A DNA stretch of 64,000 bases from an uncultured Clostridia bacterium (lineage in GTDB: Bacteria; Bacillota; Clostridia; Christensenellales; Aristaeellaceae). The DNA lies in NCBI GenBank assembly GCA_934631025.1, contig CAKTXR010000006.1, positions 34,971 through 98,970 on the forward strand, read 5' to 3'. Every line of letters begins with the position of its first letter. The first letter of the stretch is position 1. Below, piece by piece: positions 44,480-53,200 of this stretch. Position numbers and translations under genes: made by a program. The notes under the pieces were generated by a model, which saw only the letters and a program-made list of their open reading frames with translations, had not been told where the DNA came from and did no database searches.

Positions 44480-45751
44480 ATGCCCTACGATAAAAACAGA
44501 GACTCCTTCCGCAATGACCGCACGGGCGCGCCCGCCTATCGCGGCCCCCGCACCGGCGCGCCCCGCCGCGATGTGCCGCCCGCCGTGCGCGACGACGGCC
44601 CCAACAGCCGCCGTGGAGACGATTTCCCTAAAAATCGCGATTTCAACCGCAATTATGAGGGCCGTCGCCCTGAAAGCAGGTCTTATGGCCGCAATTACGA
44701 AGATCATCGCCCTGAAAAGCGCGATTTTGACCGCAATTTTGAAGGCCGCCGCCCTGAAAAGCGCGATTTTGACCGCAATTTCGGCGACCGCCGCCCTGAA
44801 AAGCCCGCTTTCGAGCGCAAATACGACAACCGCCGCCCTGCGCCCGCGGATCATCGTCCGCCGCAGCCCGAGCGCCGTCCGTATGCCGCGCCCGTAGATC
44901 GCCCGCCGCAACCCGAGCGCCGTCCGTATGCCGCGCCTGTGGATCGTCCGCCGCAGCCGGAACGCCGCCCCTATGCCGCGCCGGAAGCACCTGCGTTCCG
45001 TCCCGCACCCATAGCGCCCGAGATGCCCGAAAACCTGCTGGTGGGGCGCAATCCCATCCGCGAAGCCATCAAGGCGGGCCGTGAAATCGAGAAGCTGCTG
45101 GTCGCCAAGGGCGATCTGTCCGGCTCCGCGCGCGAGATCGTCGCCAGGGCGCACGAGGCGCGCATTGTCGTGCAGGAGGTCGACCGCTCGCGGCTGGACG
45201 CGATCTATCCCAACCATCAGGGGCTGATCGCCTATACGTCGGCGGCGCGCTATGCGCAGCTGGAGGATATATTTGACCGCGCGGCCGAGCGGCACGAGGA
45301 TCCGTTCATCGTGATACTGGACGGCGTGACCGATCCGCACAACCTTGGCGCGATCATCCGGACGGCCGAATGCGTCGGCGCGCACGGCGTGATCGTGCCG
45401 GAGCGCCGCAGCGCGGGCCTGACCCCCGCGGCGGTCAAGGCGGCGGCCGGCGGCTGCGAATACATGAACGTGGTGCGTGTGGTCAACCTGAACCGCACGC
45501 TGGAGGAGCTGAAGGAGCGCGGCGTGTGGATCGTCGGCACGACGCTCAGCGGCGAGAACGCCCTGCGCGCCGATCTGACCGGCCCCATCGCGCTGGTGAT
45601 CGGCTCGGAGGACACCGGCATCGCCGATTTGACGCTCAAAAAGTGCGACCGGCTGCTGTCGCTGCCCATGGCGGGCCATCTCGATTCGCTCAACGCGTCC
45701 GTCGCGGCGGGCGTTATGATGTACGCCGTCATGAACGCGCGAAAGGGCTGA
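44480..45751 (+). CDS. rlmB: 23S rRNA (guanosine-2'-O-)-methyltransferase RlmB with a repetitive disordered N-terminus
   Basis: 424 residues. The last about 250 are a SpoU/TrmH methyltransferase with substrate-binding domain (NLLVGRNPIREAIKAG), motif 1 NLGAIIRTAE, motif 2 VIGSEDTGI and motif 3 SLNASVA, which form the trefoil knot and bind SAM. The first about 165 residues are an Arg/Pro-rich disordered region with two repeat families, absent from E. coli or B. subtilis RlmB. A role in RNA contact or phase separation is inference. The upstream open frame from 44207 has no start signal. Followed by rae1 and sigH. Confidence 0.92.
   Translation: MPYDKNRDSFRNDRTGAPAYRGPRTGAPRRDVPPAVRDDGPNSRRGDDFPKNRDFNRNYEGRRPESRSYGRNYEDHRPEKRDFDRNFEGRRPEKRDFDRNFGDRRPEKPAFERKYDNRRPAPADHRPPQPERRPYAAPVDRPPQPERRPYAAPVDRPPQPERRPYAAPEAPAFRPAPIAPEMPENLLVGRNPIREAIKAGREIEKLLVAKGDLSGSAREIVARAHEARIVVQEVDRSRLDAIYPNHQGLIAYTSAARYAQLEDIFDRAAERHEDPFIVILDGVTDPHNLGAIIRTAECVGAHGVIVPERRSAGLTPAAVKAAAGGCEYMNVVRVVNLNRTLEELKERGVWIVGTTLSGENALRADLTGPIALVIGSEDTGIADLTLKKCDRLLSLPMAGHLDSLNASVAAGVMMYAVMNARKG
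44636..44983 (+). repeat. two families of tandem coding repeats in the RlmB N-terminus
   Basis: 44636-44845 holds five 42-base units coding for 14 residues like RDFDRNFEGRRPEK, and 44846-44983 holds three 45-base units coding for VDRPPQPERRPYAAP. The second family is nearly identical at DNA level, so it is recent. Confidence 0.88.
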
Positions 45752-45758
45752 TCGCGCC

Positions 45759-46289
45759 ATGGCCAAGTCAAGGCTGCTGCTGGTGGACGGCTACAACGTG
45801 CTGGGCGCATGGCCGGAGCTTTCAAAGGGAAAGCCGCTGGCCGACGCGCGCGACGCGCTGATCCACCGCCTGCACGACTATGCAGGCTATTCGGGGCAGA
45901 AGGTCGTGCTGGTTTTCGACGCATGGCAGTCCGACCGGATGCAGCGCTCGATCGAGGAGCGCGGGCCGCTGACCATCGTGTTTACGCAAAAGGGCGAGAC
46001 GGCCGACCACTATATCGAGCGCCAGTGCGACGAGCACGCGCGCGCCGTGGAGATCGGGCGGCTGGAACTGCGCGTAGCCACGTCGGACAACACGGAGCAG
46101 ACGGTGGTATTTGGGCGCGGCGCGATCCGCATCAGCTCGCGGGAGCTGATCTATGAAATGCGTCAGGCGCGGCAGGACGGGGGACAATACATCCGTCCCG
46201 CCGTCAGGTCGGGGCGCAGCACAGTGCTGGAGCACCTGCCCGAGGCGGTGCGCGATCAGATTGAAAAACTTCGGCGGGGAGAAACGTAA
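45759..46289 (+). CDS. rae1: NYN domain endoribonuclease (YacP/Rae1)
   Basis: 176 residues with the NYN/PIN fold: LLVDGYNVLGAW, VLVFDAWQ and a Thr-Glu-Asp-Ser-like acidic set (ETADHYIERQC, ATSDNTEQ). In B. subtilis Rae1 is a ribosome-bound mRNA endonuclease. Located just before sigH as in Bacilli. Confidence 0.88.
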   Translation: MAKSRLLLVDGYNVLGAWPELSKGKPLADARDALIHRLHDYAGYSGQKVVLVFDAWQSDRMQRSIEERGPLTIVFTQKGETADHYIERQCDEHARAVEIGRLELRVATSDNTEQTVVFGRGAIRISSRELIYEMRQARQDGGQYIRPAVRSGRSTVLEHLPEAVRDQIEKLRRGET

Positions 46290-46919
46290 ATGGACGAAAA
46301 CGCACGGTTCAAGGACATGACGGACGAGGAGATCGCCGCGCTGGCGCAGGCATCGGACGGCGAAGCGCTGGAATATCTGCTCAACAAATACAAGAACTTT
46401 GTCCGCTCGCGGGCGCGCAGCTATTTCCTGATCGGCGCGGATCACGAGGACATCGTTCAGGAGGGCATGATCGGCCTGTACAAGGCGATCCGCGATTACC
46501 GCAGCGAGAAGCTGTCCTCCTTCCGGGCGTTCGCCGAATTGTGCATCACGCGCCAGATCATCACGGCCATCAAGACCGCCACGCGCCAGAAGCACATTCC
46601 GCTCAACTCCTACGTTTCCCTCAACAAGCCGATCTACGACGACGAAAACGAGCGCACGCTGATCGACGTTATCAGCGAGGAGCTGGCGGCCAATCCTGAG
46701 GAGCTGCTGATTTCCCGAGAGGACATATCGCTCATAGAGGGGCGCATCGGCGACACGCTCTCGCCGCTTGAAAAGCAGGTGCTGCTGCGCTATCTGGACG
46801 GCAAATCCTATCAGGACATCTCGGCGGAGCTGGGGCGGCACGTCAAATCGATCGACAACGCCCTTCAGCGCGTCAAGCGCAAGCTGCAAAAGCTGCTGCT
46901 CGAGCAGCATCAGGAGTGA
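46290..46919 (+). CDS. sigH: RNA polymerase sporulation sigma factor SigH
   Basis: 209 residues: sigma-70 region 2 (DHEDIVQEGMIGLYKAIRDY and FRAFAELCITRQIITAI) and region 4 (LSPLEKQVLLRYLDGKSYQDISAELGRHVKSIDNALQRVKRKL). SigH directs early sporulation genes. Abuts rae1 with no gap and is followed by a small membrane gene and then two RNA genes. Confidence 0.95.
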   Translation: MDENARFKDMTDEEIAALAQASDGEALEYLLNKYKNFVRSRARSYFLIGADHEDIVQEGMIGLYKAIRDYRSEKLSSFRAFAELCITRQIITAIKTATRQKHIPLNSYVSLNKPIYDDENERTLIDVISEELAANPEELLISREDISLIEGRIGDTLSPLEKQVLLRYLDGKSYQDISAELGRHVKSIDNALQRVKRKLQKLLLEQHQE

Positions 46920-46924
46920 AATTC

Positions 46925-47167
46925 ATGCTGAAACGCATTTACGACATACTGCGCGTCGCGCTCTGGTGCGCCGTCGGGTTTTTCGTGGGAACCAGCCTGT
47001 ATGTCGTGTTCGACCACATCGCGCATCCCGACCTGTACGCCATGACCTCCGCGCCGTGGTATTCGGCGATCATCGTCAACGCGCTGCTCTCGGCGGTGGT
47101 GATCGCGCTGCTGTTCATCGCGCGCTTTTTCATAAAGCGCCGCCTGAAGCGCGAAAAGCGGGGCTGA
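46925..47167 (+). CDS. small two-span membrane protein
   Basis: 80 residues: TM1 about residues 9-30, a short loop, TM2 about 43-66, then a basic tail (FFIKRRLKREKRG). A GTG at 46916 is in frame but AGGAG at 46912 fits the ATG at 46925. It is the last gene of the sigH transcript. No function known. Confidence 0.65.
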   Translation: MLKRIYDILRVALWCAVGFFVGTSLYVVFDHIAHPDLYAMTSAPWYSAIIVNALLSAVVIALLFIARFFIKRRLKREKRG

Positions 47168-47191
47168 AAACGCGTCCGGCTCTGCGAATAT

Positions 47192-47220
47192 TTGCAAATT
47201 TCCAAATTTCATAGTATACT
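47192..47220 (+). promoter_or_regulatory. promoter of the short C-rich-loop RNA
   Basis: TTGCAA at 47192, exactly 17 bases, TATACT at 47215. Transcription should start near 47227. Confidence 0.7.
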
Positions 47221-47226
47221 GTTCGT

Positions 47227-47285
47227 ACAGGGACGCTCCCGGACCCCCCCTATTGGTCTGGGCTCAACGTCCCTGTTTCTTTTTC
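47227..47285 (+). ncRNA. putative short sRNA with a C-rich loop
   Basis: A transcript of about 55-60 bases from the promoter above. Its ends pair perfectly (ACAGGGACG with CGTCCCTGT), an inner stem CCCGGACC/GGTCTGGG has one G-U pair, and the loop is CCCCCTATT. A T-rich run (TTTCTTTTT) follows. The C-rich loop is like those of Firmicute sRNAs that pair with Shine-Dalgarno regions. Not a known family that I can name. Confidence 0.6.
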
Positions 47286-47369
47286 TCTCAGAACAGCGGA
47301 CGACATGTCACCACATTTAATTATGACATCAGGCATCCTCCTCCGCGTACCTCGCCGCCTTTGGAGGAA

Positions 47370-47535
47370 TAATAAAACCGCTCCAGCGATTGCCGAAGCG
47401 GTTTTACTATTTCTCGTTTGTGCTTAATGGGCTAATGGCGGGCGTCGCCGCTCCCGCATCTCTCGGGTTTCCCCTGTCATACCATCGGCGCATAGTCGCA
47501 ACGAAATTTACTACCTCATTAGCCCCGTCAGCACG
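47370..47535 (-). ncRNA. structured RNA with partial likeness to 5S rRNA
   Basis: Minus-strand RNA of about 165 bases. A core of 97 bases (47429-47525) is closed by a perfect 9-bp helix GGGCTAATG/CATTAGCCC. Inside lies GCGCCGATGGTA, a sequence typical of the 3' half of 5S rRNA (helix V / loop E), then GGGGAAACCC (GNRA loop) and GGGAGCGGCGACGCC, akin to helix IV and V. The 5' half (loop B, helix III) is short and does not match 5S. A terminator (AAACCGCT/AGCGGTTT, then TTATTATT) lies at 47370-47405. It may be a diverged or decayed 5S gene or a new RNA. Confidence 0.45.
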
Positions 47536-47540
47536 GTATG

Positions 47541-47569
47541 ATTATAGCGCGCTCCACTCGGAACATCAA
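47541..47569 (-). promoter_or_regulatory. promoter of the 5S-like RNA
   Basis: On the minus strand, TTGATG (47569-47564), 17 bases, TATAAT (47546-47541). Confidence 0.7.
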
Positions 47570-47648
47570 TAAGCAGTTTTTCCAAGTAAGACTCTGCGGA
47601 ATCACCCGCCGCAAAAAAAATCAGCTCAGAACAGCGGAAGAAAGATAG

Positions 47649-47686
47649 AAAAAACCTCTCTCATCCGTCTGGATGAAAGAGGTTTT
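47649..47686 (-). terminator. terminator of the tRNA-Met pair
   Basis: AAAACCTCT/AGAGGTTTT arms with an inner TCATCC/GGATGA stem; on the minus strand a six-T run follows. Confidence 0.9.
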
Positions 47687-47687
47687 C

Positions 47688-47764
47688 TGGTAGCGGCGAG
47701 TGGATTCGAACCGCTGACACTCCGGGTATGAACCGAATGCTCTGGCCAACTGAGCTACGCCGCC
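47688..47764 (-). tRNA. tRNA-Met (elongator), anticodon CAT
   Basis: Cloverleaf of 77 bases on the minus strand with encoded CCA. Acceptor stem GGCGGCG/CGCCGCT with G1-U72, D-arm AGCTCAGTTGGCCAGAGC, anticodon CAT in TTCATAC, T-arm GGTTCGAAT. The G-U end pair and the sequence match elongator tRNA-Met of Firmicutes, not an isoleucine CAU tRNA, though lysidine-modified Ile is not fully excluded. Confidence 0.93.
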
Positions 47765-47767
47765 ATA

Positions 47768-47844
<77 letters not shown>

Positions 47845-47923
47845 ATATCTGATTGCCATGTCTGGCAACAAAAAATATGATACCATGGTTTCGCGCGGAT
47901 GTCAAGCCTTTTTTGCTCTTTTT

Positions 47924-48973
47924 TCAAATTTTGTTGGTCCTTGCCCGCAGGCGCGTGAACAGGCCGCTCAGATGCGCGTGCATGACGTGCAGCGCCCAGC
48001 CCGCCGGCAGTGCCAAAACGGACGATCCGGCGATCAGCCCCATCGCGCCGTGAAAGTGCGGCCGTAAACGGATATAGAGCGGCTGCTCCCTGATGCGGCG
48101 TGCGCGTTCCCTACGCCCGGCGGCGCTCAGGCTGCGGCGCGGATCATAGAGCCGCTCGAGCGCCGAAACGATATAGCGCGCATAGATCGCGGCCAGCGCA
48201 TCCAATACGGAATCGTCCGCGGCGTTCCATTCGTCATAGAGCGCGAGCAGCGCGGAAACGCGGCGGCTGTTTAACTCAAAGTAGTTTTCCAGCACGCGGC
48301 CTGTGAGACTGCCCGACACGCGGCGGGCGTAATGATAGCCGCATTCGCCCAGCACGACGGACACGTGCGCATAGCGGGCGCACTCGATGTTGAAGAGAAT
48401 GTCCTCGATCAATTCAACGGACTGGAACGTCAGGCCGTTTTCGCGCAAAAAACCGGCGCGGTAGAGCTTGTTCCAGGCATAGCCCAGCAGCGTCTGCCCC
48501 TCCAGCGCGATGACCGCCGCCTGCTTGTCGGCCTGCGTGCGGCAGACGCGCGGCTCGGGCGTGATGCGCCGCGTCAGCGTCAGGCGGCCGGACGCGGCGT
48601 AGTGATCCTCCGTCGCGCCGAAAATCAGCCAGTCGGCCTGCGCTTCTTCAGCGGCCTGCGCGGCCTTTTGCAGCAGATTCGGCTCGATCACGTCGTCCGA
48701 ATCCATGAAAAAGACGTATTTTCCCTCCGCGCGGGCGAATCCCTCGTTGCGGGCATGGCTCAGGCCGCCGTTTTCGCGCAGATGAACGACGGACACGCGC
48801 GCGTCATCCCCGGCCAGCTTGTCGCAGAGCGCACCGCTTTTGTCCGGCGAGCAGTCATCCACTAAAATCAGTTCGAGACTGCGCTCGGTCTGGCCGAGCA
48901 CGCTGCGCGCCGCGCTCTCGAGCCACTTTTCCACGCCGTACGCCGGCATGACCACGCTGATCAGGCATTTCAT
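47924..48973 (-). CDS. glycosyltransferase family 2
   Basis: 349 residues with a GT-A fold: ISVVMPAYGVEKWLESAARSVL, LILVDDCSPD for UDP-sugar, HARNEGFARAEGKYVFFMDSDDV with the DxD. A long helical C-terminal domain follows and no membrane segment is certain. Acceptor and sugar unknown. It is a paralogue of the next gene upstream, 18 bases apart, and they probably build one surface glycan. Confidence 0.87.
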   Translation of the reverse strand: MKCLISVVMPAYGVEKWLESAARSVLGQTERSLELILVDDCSPDKSGALCDKLAGDDARVSVVHLRENGGLSHARNEGFARAEGKYVFFMDSDDVIEPNLLQKAAQAAEEAQADWLIFGATEDHYAASGRLTLTRRITPEPRVCRTQADKQAAVIALEGQTLLGYAWNKLYRAGFLRENGLTFQSVELIEDILFNIECARYAHVSVVLGECGYHYARRVSGSLTGRVLENYFELNSRRVSALLALYDEWNAADDSVLDALAAIYARYIVSALERLYDPRRSLSAAGRRERARRIREQPLYIRLRPHFHGAMGLIAGSSVLALPAGWALHVMHAHLSGLFTRLRARTNKI

Positions 48974-48991
48974 GATGGGCTTTTTCCTCCG

Positions 48992-50044
48992 TTATCGTCG
49001 GGCTTTCAGTCGGGCGAACAGGCACGTGCAGCGACGCTTGACGAACGATATGAACGCGCCCTCACACAGCACCAGCGATGCGCAGCCCGTCTTGAGTGAA
49101 AAGAGCAGCGCGCGCATCATCATCGAGCGCGGACGGGCGACGGCGAGCGCCTCCTTCAGCGCGGGATTGTCGAGCATTTCGCGCACGGCCTGCCGCTTCT
49201 GACGGCGCGTCTTGGGGCAGGCGGGATTGGCGACGTTTTCGACGCAGCCCACGACGCGCTCGGCGTAGCGGCGGGCGATCATCTCGCGGCTGGCCTGATC
49301 GCTCACCTGCCAGTGATCGTACAGCTCGATCATCCAGCCGTTTTCTTCCTCGCGCTTTTCGTACATATCCGCGCGATACTTGGCCGTTTCGCTCTCGGCG
49401 CGGGCGCGGATGAAGTGGTAATACGCCTTTTCGGTCACGCCCACGCGCTCAATATCGCGGAACACCGCCAGATTGAACGGAAAATCGTCCCAGAACGTCG
49501 CGGGGAAGCGGATATTGTTTTCCTTCAGATAATCGGCGCGGTAGAGCTTGTTCCACGGCGTGTAGAGCAGGTTTTTGTCGAACAGGCGATAGGCCGCCGC
49601 GCGGAAGGCCGCCTGCGAGGGGAAAATCTCGTCCGGCTGGCTGCGCGTCTGGCGGGTGAAGCGCGTCTCGTCGTAGTAGGTGTCGATGTAAAAGCCCGCT
49701 ACGACCGCCTGAAGATCGTGCTCCTCGGCGAGGGCGTACAGCTCTTCGAGCATGGCTTCCTCCGCCCAGTCGTCGGCGTCCATGAAGAAGAAATAGCGTC
49801 CCTGCGCCGTCTCCATGGCGCGGTTGCGGGCGGCGGGCGCGCCGGCATTGGGCTGATGGATGACGCGGATGCGGCTGTCCCGCGCGGCCAGCGCATCGGC
49901 GATGCGGCCTGTGGCGTCGGGCGAGCCATCGTCCACGATGATCAGCTCGAAATCATGGAATGTCTGGCGGAGCAGGCTGTCGACGGCGCGCTCGATGTAG
50001 TTTTCGACTCGATAGGCGGGCATGATGACGCTGATGGACGGCAC
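48992..50044 (-). CDS. glycosyltransferase family 2
   Basis: 350 residues with the same layout as the downstream paralogue: ISVIMPAYRVENYIERAVDSLL, IIVDDGSPDATG, AARNRAMETAQGRYFFFMDADDW and the DxD motif. A promoter (TTGACG-17-TATGAT) lies upstream on the minus strand, so the two genes form an operon. A sugar for a capsule, teichoic acid or glycoprotein is likely; specificity unknown. Confidence 0.87.
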   Translation of the reverse strand: MPSISVIMPAYRVENYIERAVDSLLRQTFHDFELIIVDDGSPDATGRIADALAARDSRIRVIHQPNAGAPAARNRAMETAQGRYFFFMDADDWAEEAMLEELYALAEEHDLQAVVAGFYIDTYYDETRFTRQTRSQPDEIFPSQAAFRAAAYRLFDKNLLYTPWNKLYRADYLKENNIRFPATFWDDFPFNLAVFRDIERVGVTEKAYYHFIRARAESETAKYRADMYEKREEENGWMIELYDHWQVSDQASREMIARRYAERVVGCVENVANPACPKTRRQKRQAVREMLDNPALKEALAVARPRSMMMRALLFSLKTGCASLVLCEGAFISFVKRRCTCLFARLKARR

Positions 50045-50077
50045 GCTTTCTCTTCCCTTCGTGTATGCAGTATCCTT

Positions 50078-50106
50078 ATCATATCACAGATCGGCCGCGC
50101 CGTCAA
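50078..50106 (-). promoter_or_regulatory. promoter of the glycosyltransferase pair
   Basis: On the minus strand TTGACG (50106-50101), 17 bases, TATGAT (50083-50078). Confidence 0.65.
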
Positions 50107-50176
50107 AGCAAAGTCGTTTTGAAAATCCCGCGATCCGGCCGCGCCGCTTCGAAACGCGCTGGCGTTCGGCGGCGGG

Positions 50177-50188
50177 ATATGCTATAAT
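50177..50188 (+). promoter_or_regulatory. extended -10 promoter of addB
   Basis: GATATGCTATAAT, a consensus -10 with the TGn extension, 45 bases before addB; the -35 is poor. Confidence 0.45.
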
Positions 50189-50232
50189 AGCCATAAACAC
50201 CCGTCCGACGGATATAAAGAGGGAGATGCGCC

Positions 50233-53200
50233 ATGTCCATACGCTATTTGACCGGCCGCGCCGCCGCGCTGAAGCCGCGCCTTTACGAGGAGCTTCGCGC
50301 CGCGCTGAATGAAGGGGGCGACGCGCCGCTGATCGTGCTGGTGCCCGAGCAGTATACGCTGGAATCCGAGCGGGAGATCGTGACGGCGCTGTCTCTCGAA
50401 GGCTCGTTCCGCCTGCAGGTGATGTCGCCGGCGCGGCTCTATTCGCGCGTATTTACGGAGGTGGGCAAGCCTGTCGAGACGCGCATCGACGAGCGCGGCC
50501 GCGTGATGCTGATGCACGCCGCCCTCAAGGGGCTGACACGCGAGCTGAACTGGTACCGCGGCGCACAGCACAGATCGGGCTTCGCCGAGCGCGCGGCCGG
50601 TCAGATCGCCGAACTCAAGCAGGCCGGCTACACGCCCGACCGGCTGAGCGCGCTTTCCGAATCACTGTCGGGCGGGCCGCTCAGGGCCAAGCTGGGCGAT
50701 CTGGCGCTGGTCTGGACGGCGTATGAGGAAGCGCTCAAGGGACGCTATATGGACGGCGAGGACGAGCTGGAGCGCGCGCTTTCCCGTCTGGACGACGCGC
50801 CGTTTCTGCGGGATGCGCGCATCTGGGCGAACGGCTTCGAGCTGGTCTCCCCCACGCTGGCGCGCACGCTGACGGCGCTGGCCGAACGGCGCGACACGGC
50901 GCTGCTTCTGCCGCTCGAGATGGACGAGGGCGCGGGTGATTACGACACGTTCGAACCGGTTCGGCGCTCGTTTGCCCGGCTGTGCCGCATGATGGCGGAC
51001 GCGGGCATCGAGCAGAACACCGTGCTGCTGGAGGAGCCGCCCGAAAGGCAGAGCGAGCTGACGCAGCTGCGCCGCGAGATCAACTGCATAACGCCCCGCG
51101 TCTGGGACGCGCCGCCCCGCTGCGTCCGGCTGGTCTCCCGCCGCAATCCGCTGGACGAAGCCATGCTGGTCATGGCGACCATCCGCAGCCGCGTCATGGA
51201 CGGCAAAATGCGCTGGCGCGACGCGGCGATCGCCTGCTTCGACCTGCCGACCTACGACGACGCGCTGCGGCGGGCGGCGGCGCTCTACGAGGCGCCGGTG
51301 TTTCTGGAGAGCGGGCGCGGCTCGGATCGCAACGCGCTGGCGCGGTTTGTGACGCTGCATCTGCGCATCGTCGCGGCCAACTGGCAGACGGAGGACGTGA
51401 TCGCGCTCATGCGCACCGGCTATACCGACCTGACCGACGAGGAAGCCGACCGCCTGGCCAACGCGGCGATCGAGCAGGGGCTGCGCGGCGCACTGTGGAA
51501 AAAGCCGCTGCACCGCTATCAGGACGAGCGCGATGCGGCGCTGGAGCCGCTGCGGCTCAAGCTGACAGCGCCGGTGATGCGGTTCGAGGAAGAATTCATC
51601 GAAGCGGAGGACACGCGGGCGCAGATGACAGCGATCTGGAACCTGCTGGAGCGCGCCGGAGCGCACGAAAAGCTTCGGGCGTTCGAGGAAAGCTGCGCCC
51701 AGAGCGGACTGTGGGAGGCGGCCAACGAGAACGCGCAGGTCTGGAACCGGCTGATCACGACGCTGGATCAGATGACCGCGCTCATGGCCGACACGACGCT
51801 GGGCGCACGCGACGTTTCCGAGATGATCACGCAGTCTCTGGCCGCGTCCGACATCAAACCGCTGCCGCAGTCGGGCGACGCGGTGATGATCGGCAGCCTG
51901 AACCATCTGCGCGGCGGGGGCGTGGATACGCTCTTCATCATGGGCTGCAACGAAATGCGCGCTTCCTCGCAGAGCGGCCTGTTCCAGACCCGCGAGCGCG
52001 AGCTGCTGGGCGGCGAGAAGGGCGTATGGCTGGCCCCCGACGCGGGCGACCGCACCCGTCTGGCCGCCATCGACCTGAGCGCGACGCTGGCCATGGCGCG
52101 GCGGTTCGCCGTGTTTACCTATGCGCTGTCCGACGCGGAGGGCGCGGCGGTCATGCCCGGCTCGGTGGTGGGGCGGCTGCGCGCCGTATTCCCCGCACTG
52201 CATGACAGCGGCGGTCTGGGGGAAGCGGACAAAACGGCGCGGCTCATGCTGAACGCACCGGACGCGGCGCTTGTGCAGCTTTCGGGCGCGCTGTCCTCGG
52301 GCGAATTGACGGAGCCGCAGCGCGCAGCGTTCGCGTCGCTTGCGCGGCTGGAGACGGCTTCCCTCGATATGGCGAATCTCCGGAAAGCGGCGGCGGCGCG
52401 GGCGTTTTCAGCCGACATCGACCGTGCGACGGCAAAAAAGCTCTACGGCGGGCCGACCTCGGTCAGCGTGACGCGGCTTGAGAAATACGCCGCCTGTCCG
52501 TTCATGCACTTCATACAGTACGGCCTGCGTCCGGAGAAGCTCGAGCCGTACGCGCTCAGCAAGGCCGACGAGGGCACATTCTATCACGCGGCGATGGAGG
52601 ATTTCCTGCGCAACGCGCGCTCGGGCGGCATGAGCGCCGAGGAGGCCGTCGAGCGGATGGACGCGGTGGCCGAACGGCTGCTCGCGCCCATGATGGACGG
52701 GCCGCTGGGCGACAATCCGGTCATGCTGGCGCACAGCCGGCGCATGAGGATGATCGCAAGGCGCGCGGCGAGAACGGCCACGCGTCAGCTCTCGCAGAGC
52801 GGCTTCGAGCCGTTCGCACTGGAAGTCAAATTCGGTGAATACGCGCCGGCCGTCGTGCTGCACACGTCCTCGGGCGACGTGCCCGTGCAGGGGCGCATCG
52901 ACCGCATCGACCGCTGGAACGATCAGGACGAAACATGGCTGCGCGTGATCGACTACAAGAGCGGCCTGAGCGAGTTGAACCTCTCGCGGCTGTATTTCGG
53001 CCTTCAGCTGCAATTAATCATCTATCTGGCGGCGGCGCTGGGGCGCGGCGAGAACCATCCGGCGGGCGCTTTCTATTTCAAGGTGGCCGATCCGGTGGTG
53101 GAGAGTGAATCGCGCGATCCGGAGGTCGTCGAGGGCGAGCGCGTGAAGGAGCTGCGCCTGAGCGGACTGTATATCAACGATCAGGCCGTGCTGAAGGCCA

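Larger units (their letters stand above)
47287..47638. repeat. 14-base direct repeats flanking the second RNA gene
   Basis: CTCAGAACAGCGGA occurs at 47287-47300 and again at 47625-47638, 338 bases apart, bracketing the promoter, body and terminator of the minus-strand RNA. This suggests that the cassette was inserted or duplicated. Confidence 0.55.

Noticed and set aside
47304..47329. ATGTCA/TGACAT inverted repeat
   Set aside because: Only six base pairs with a 13-base loop, not enough to claim an operator or att site.
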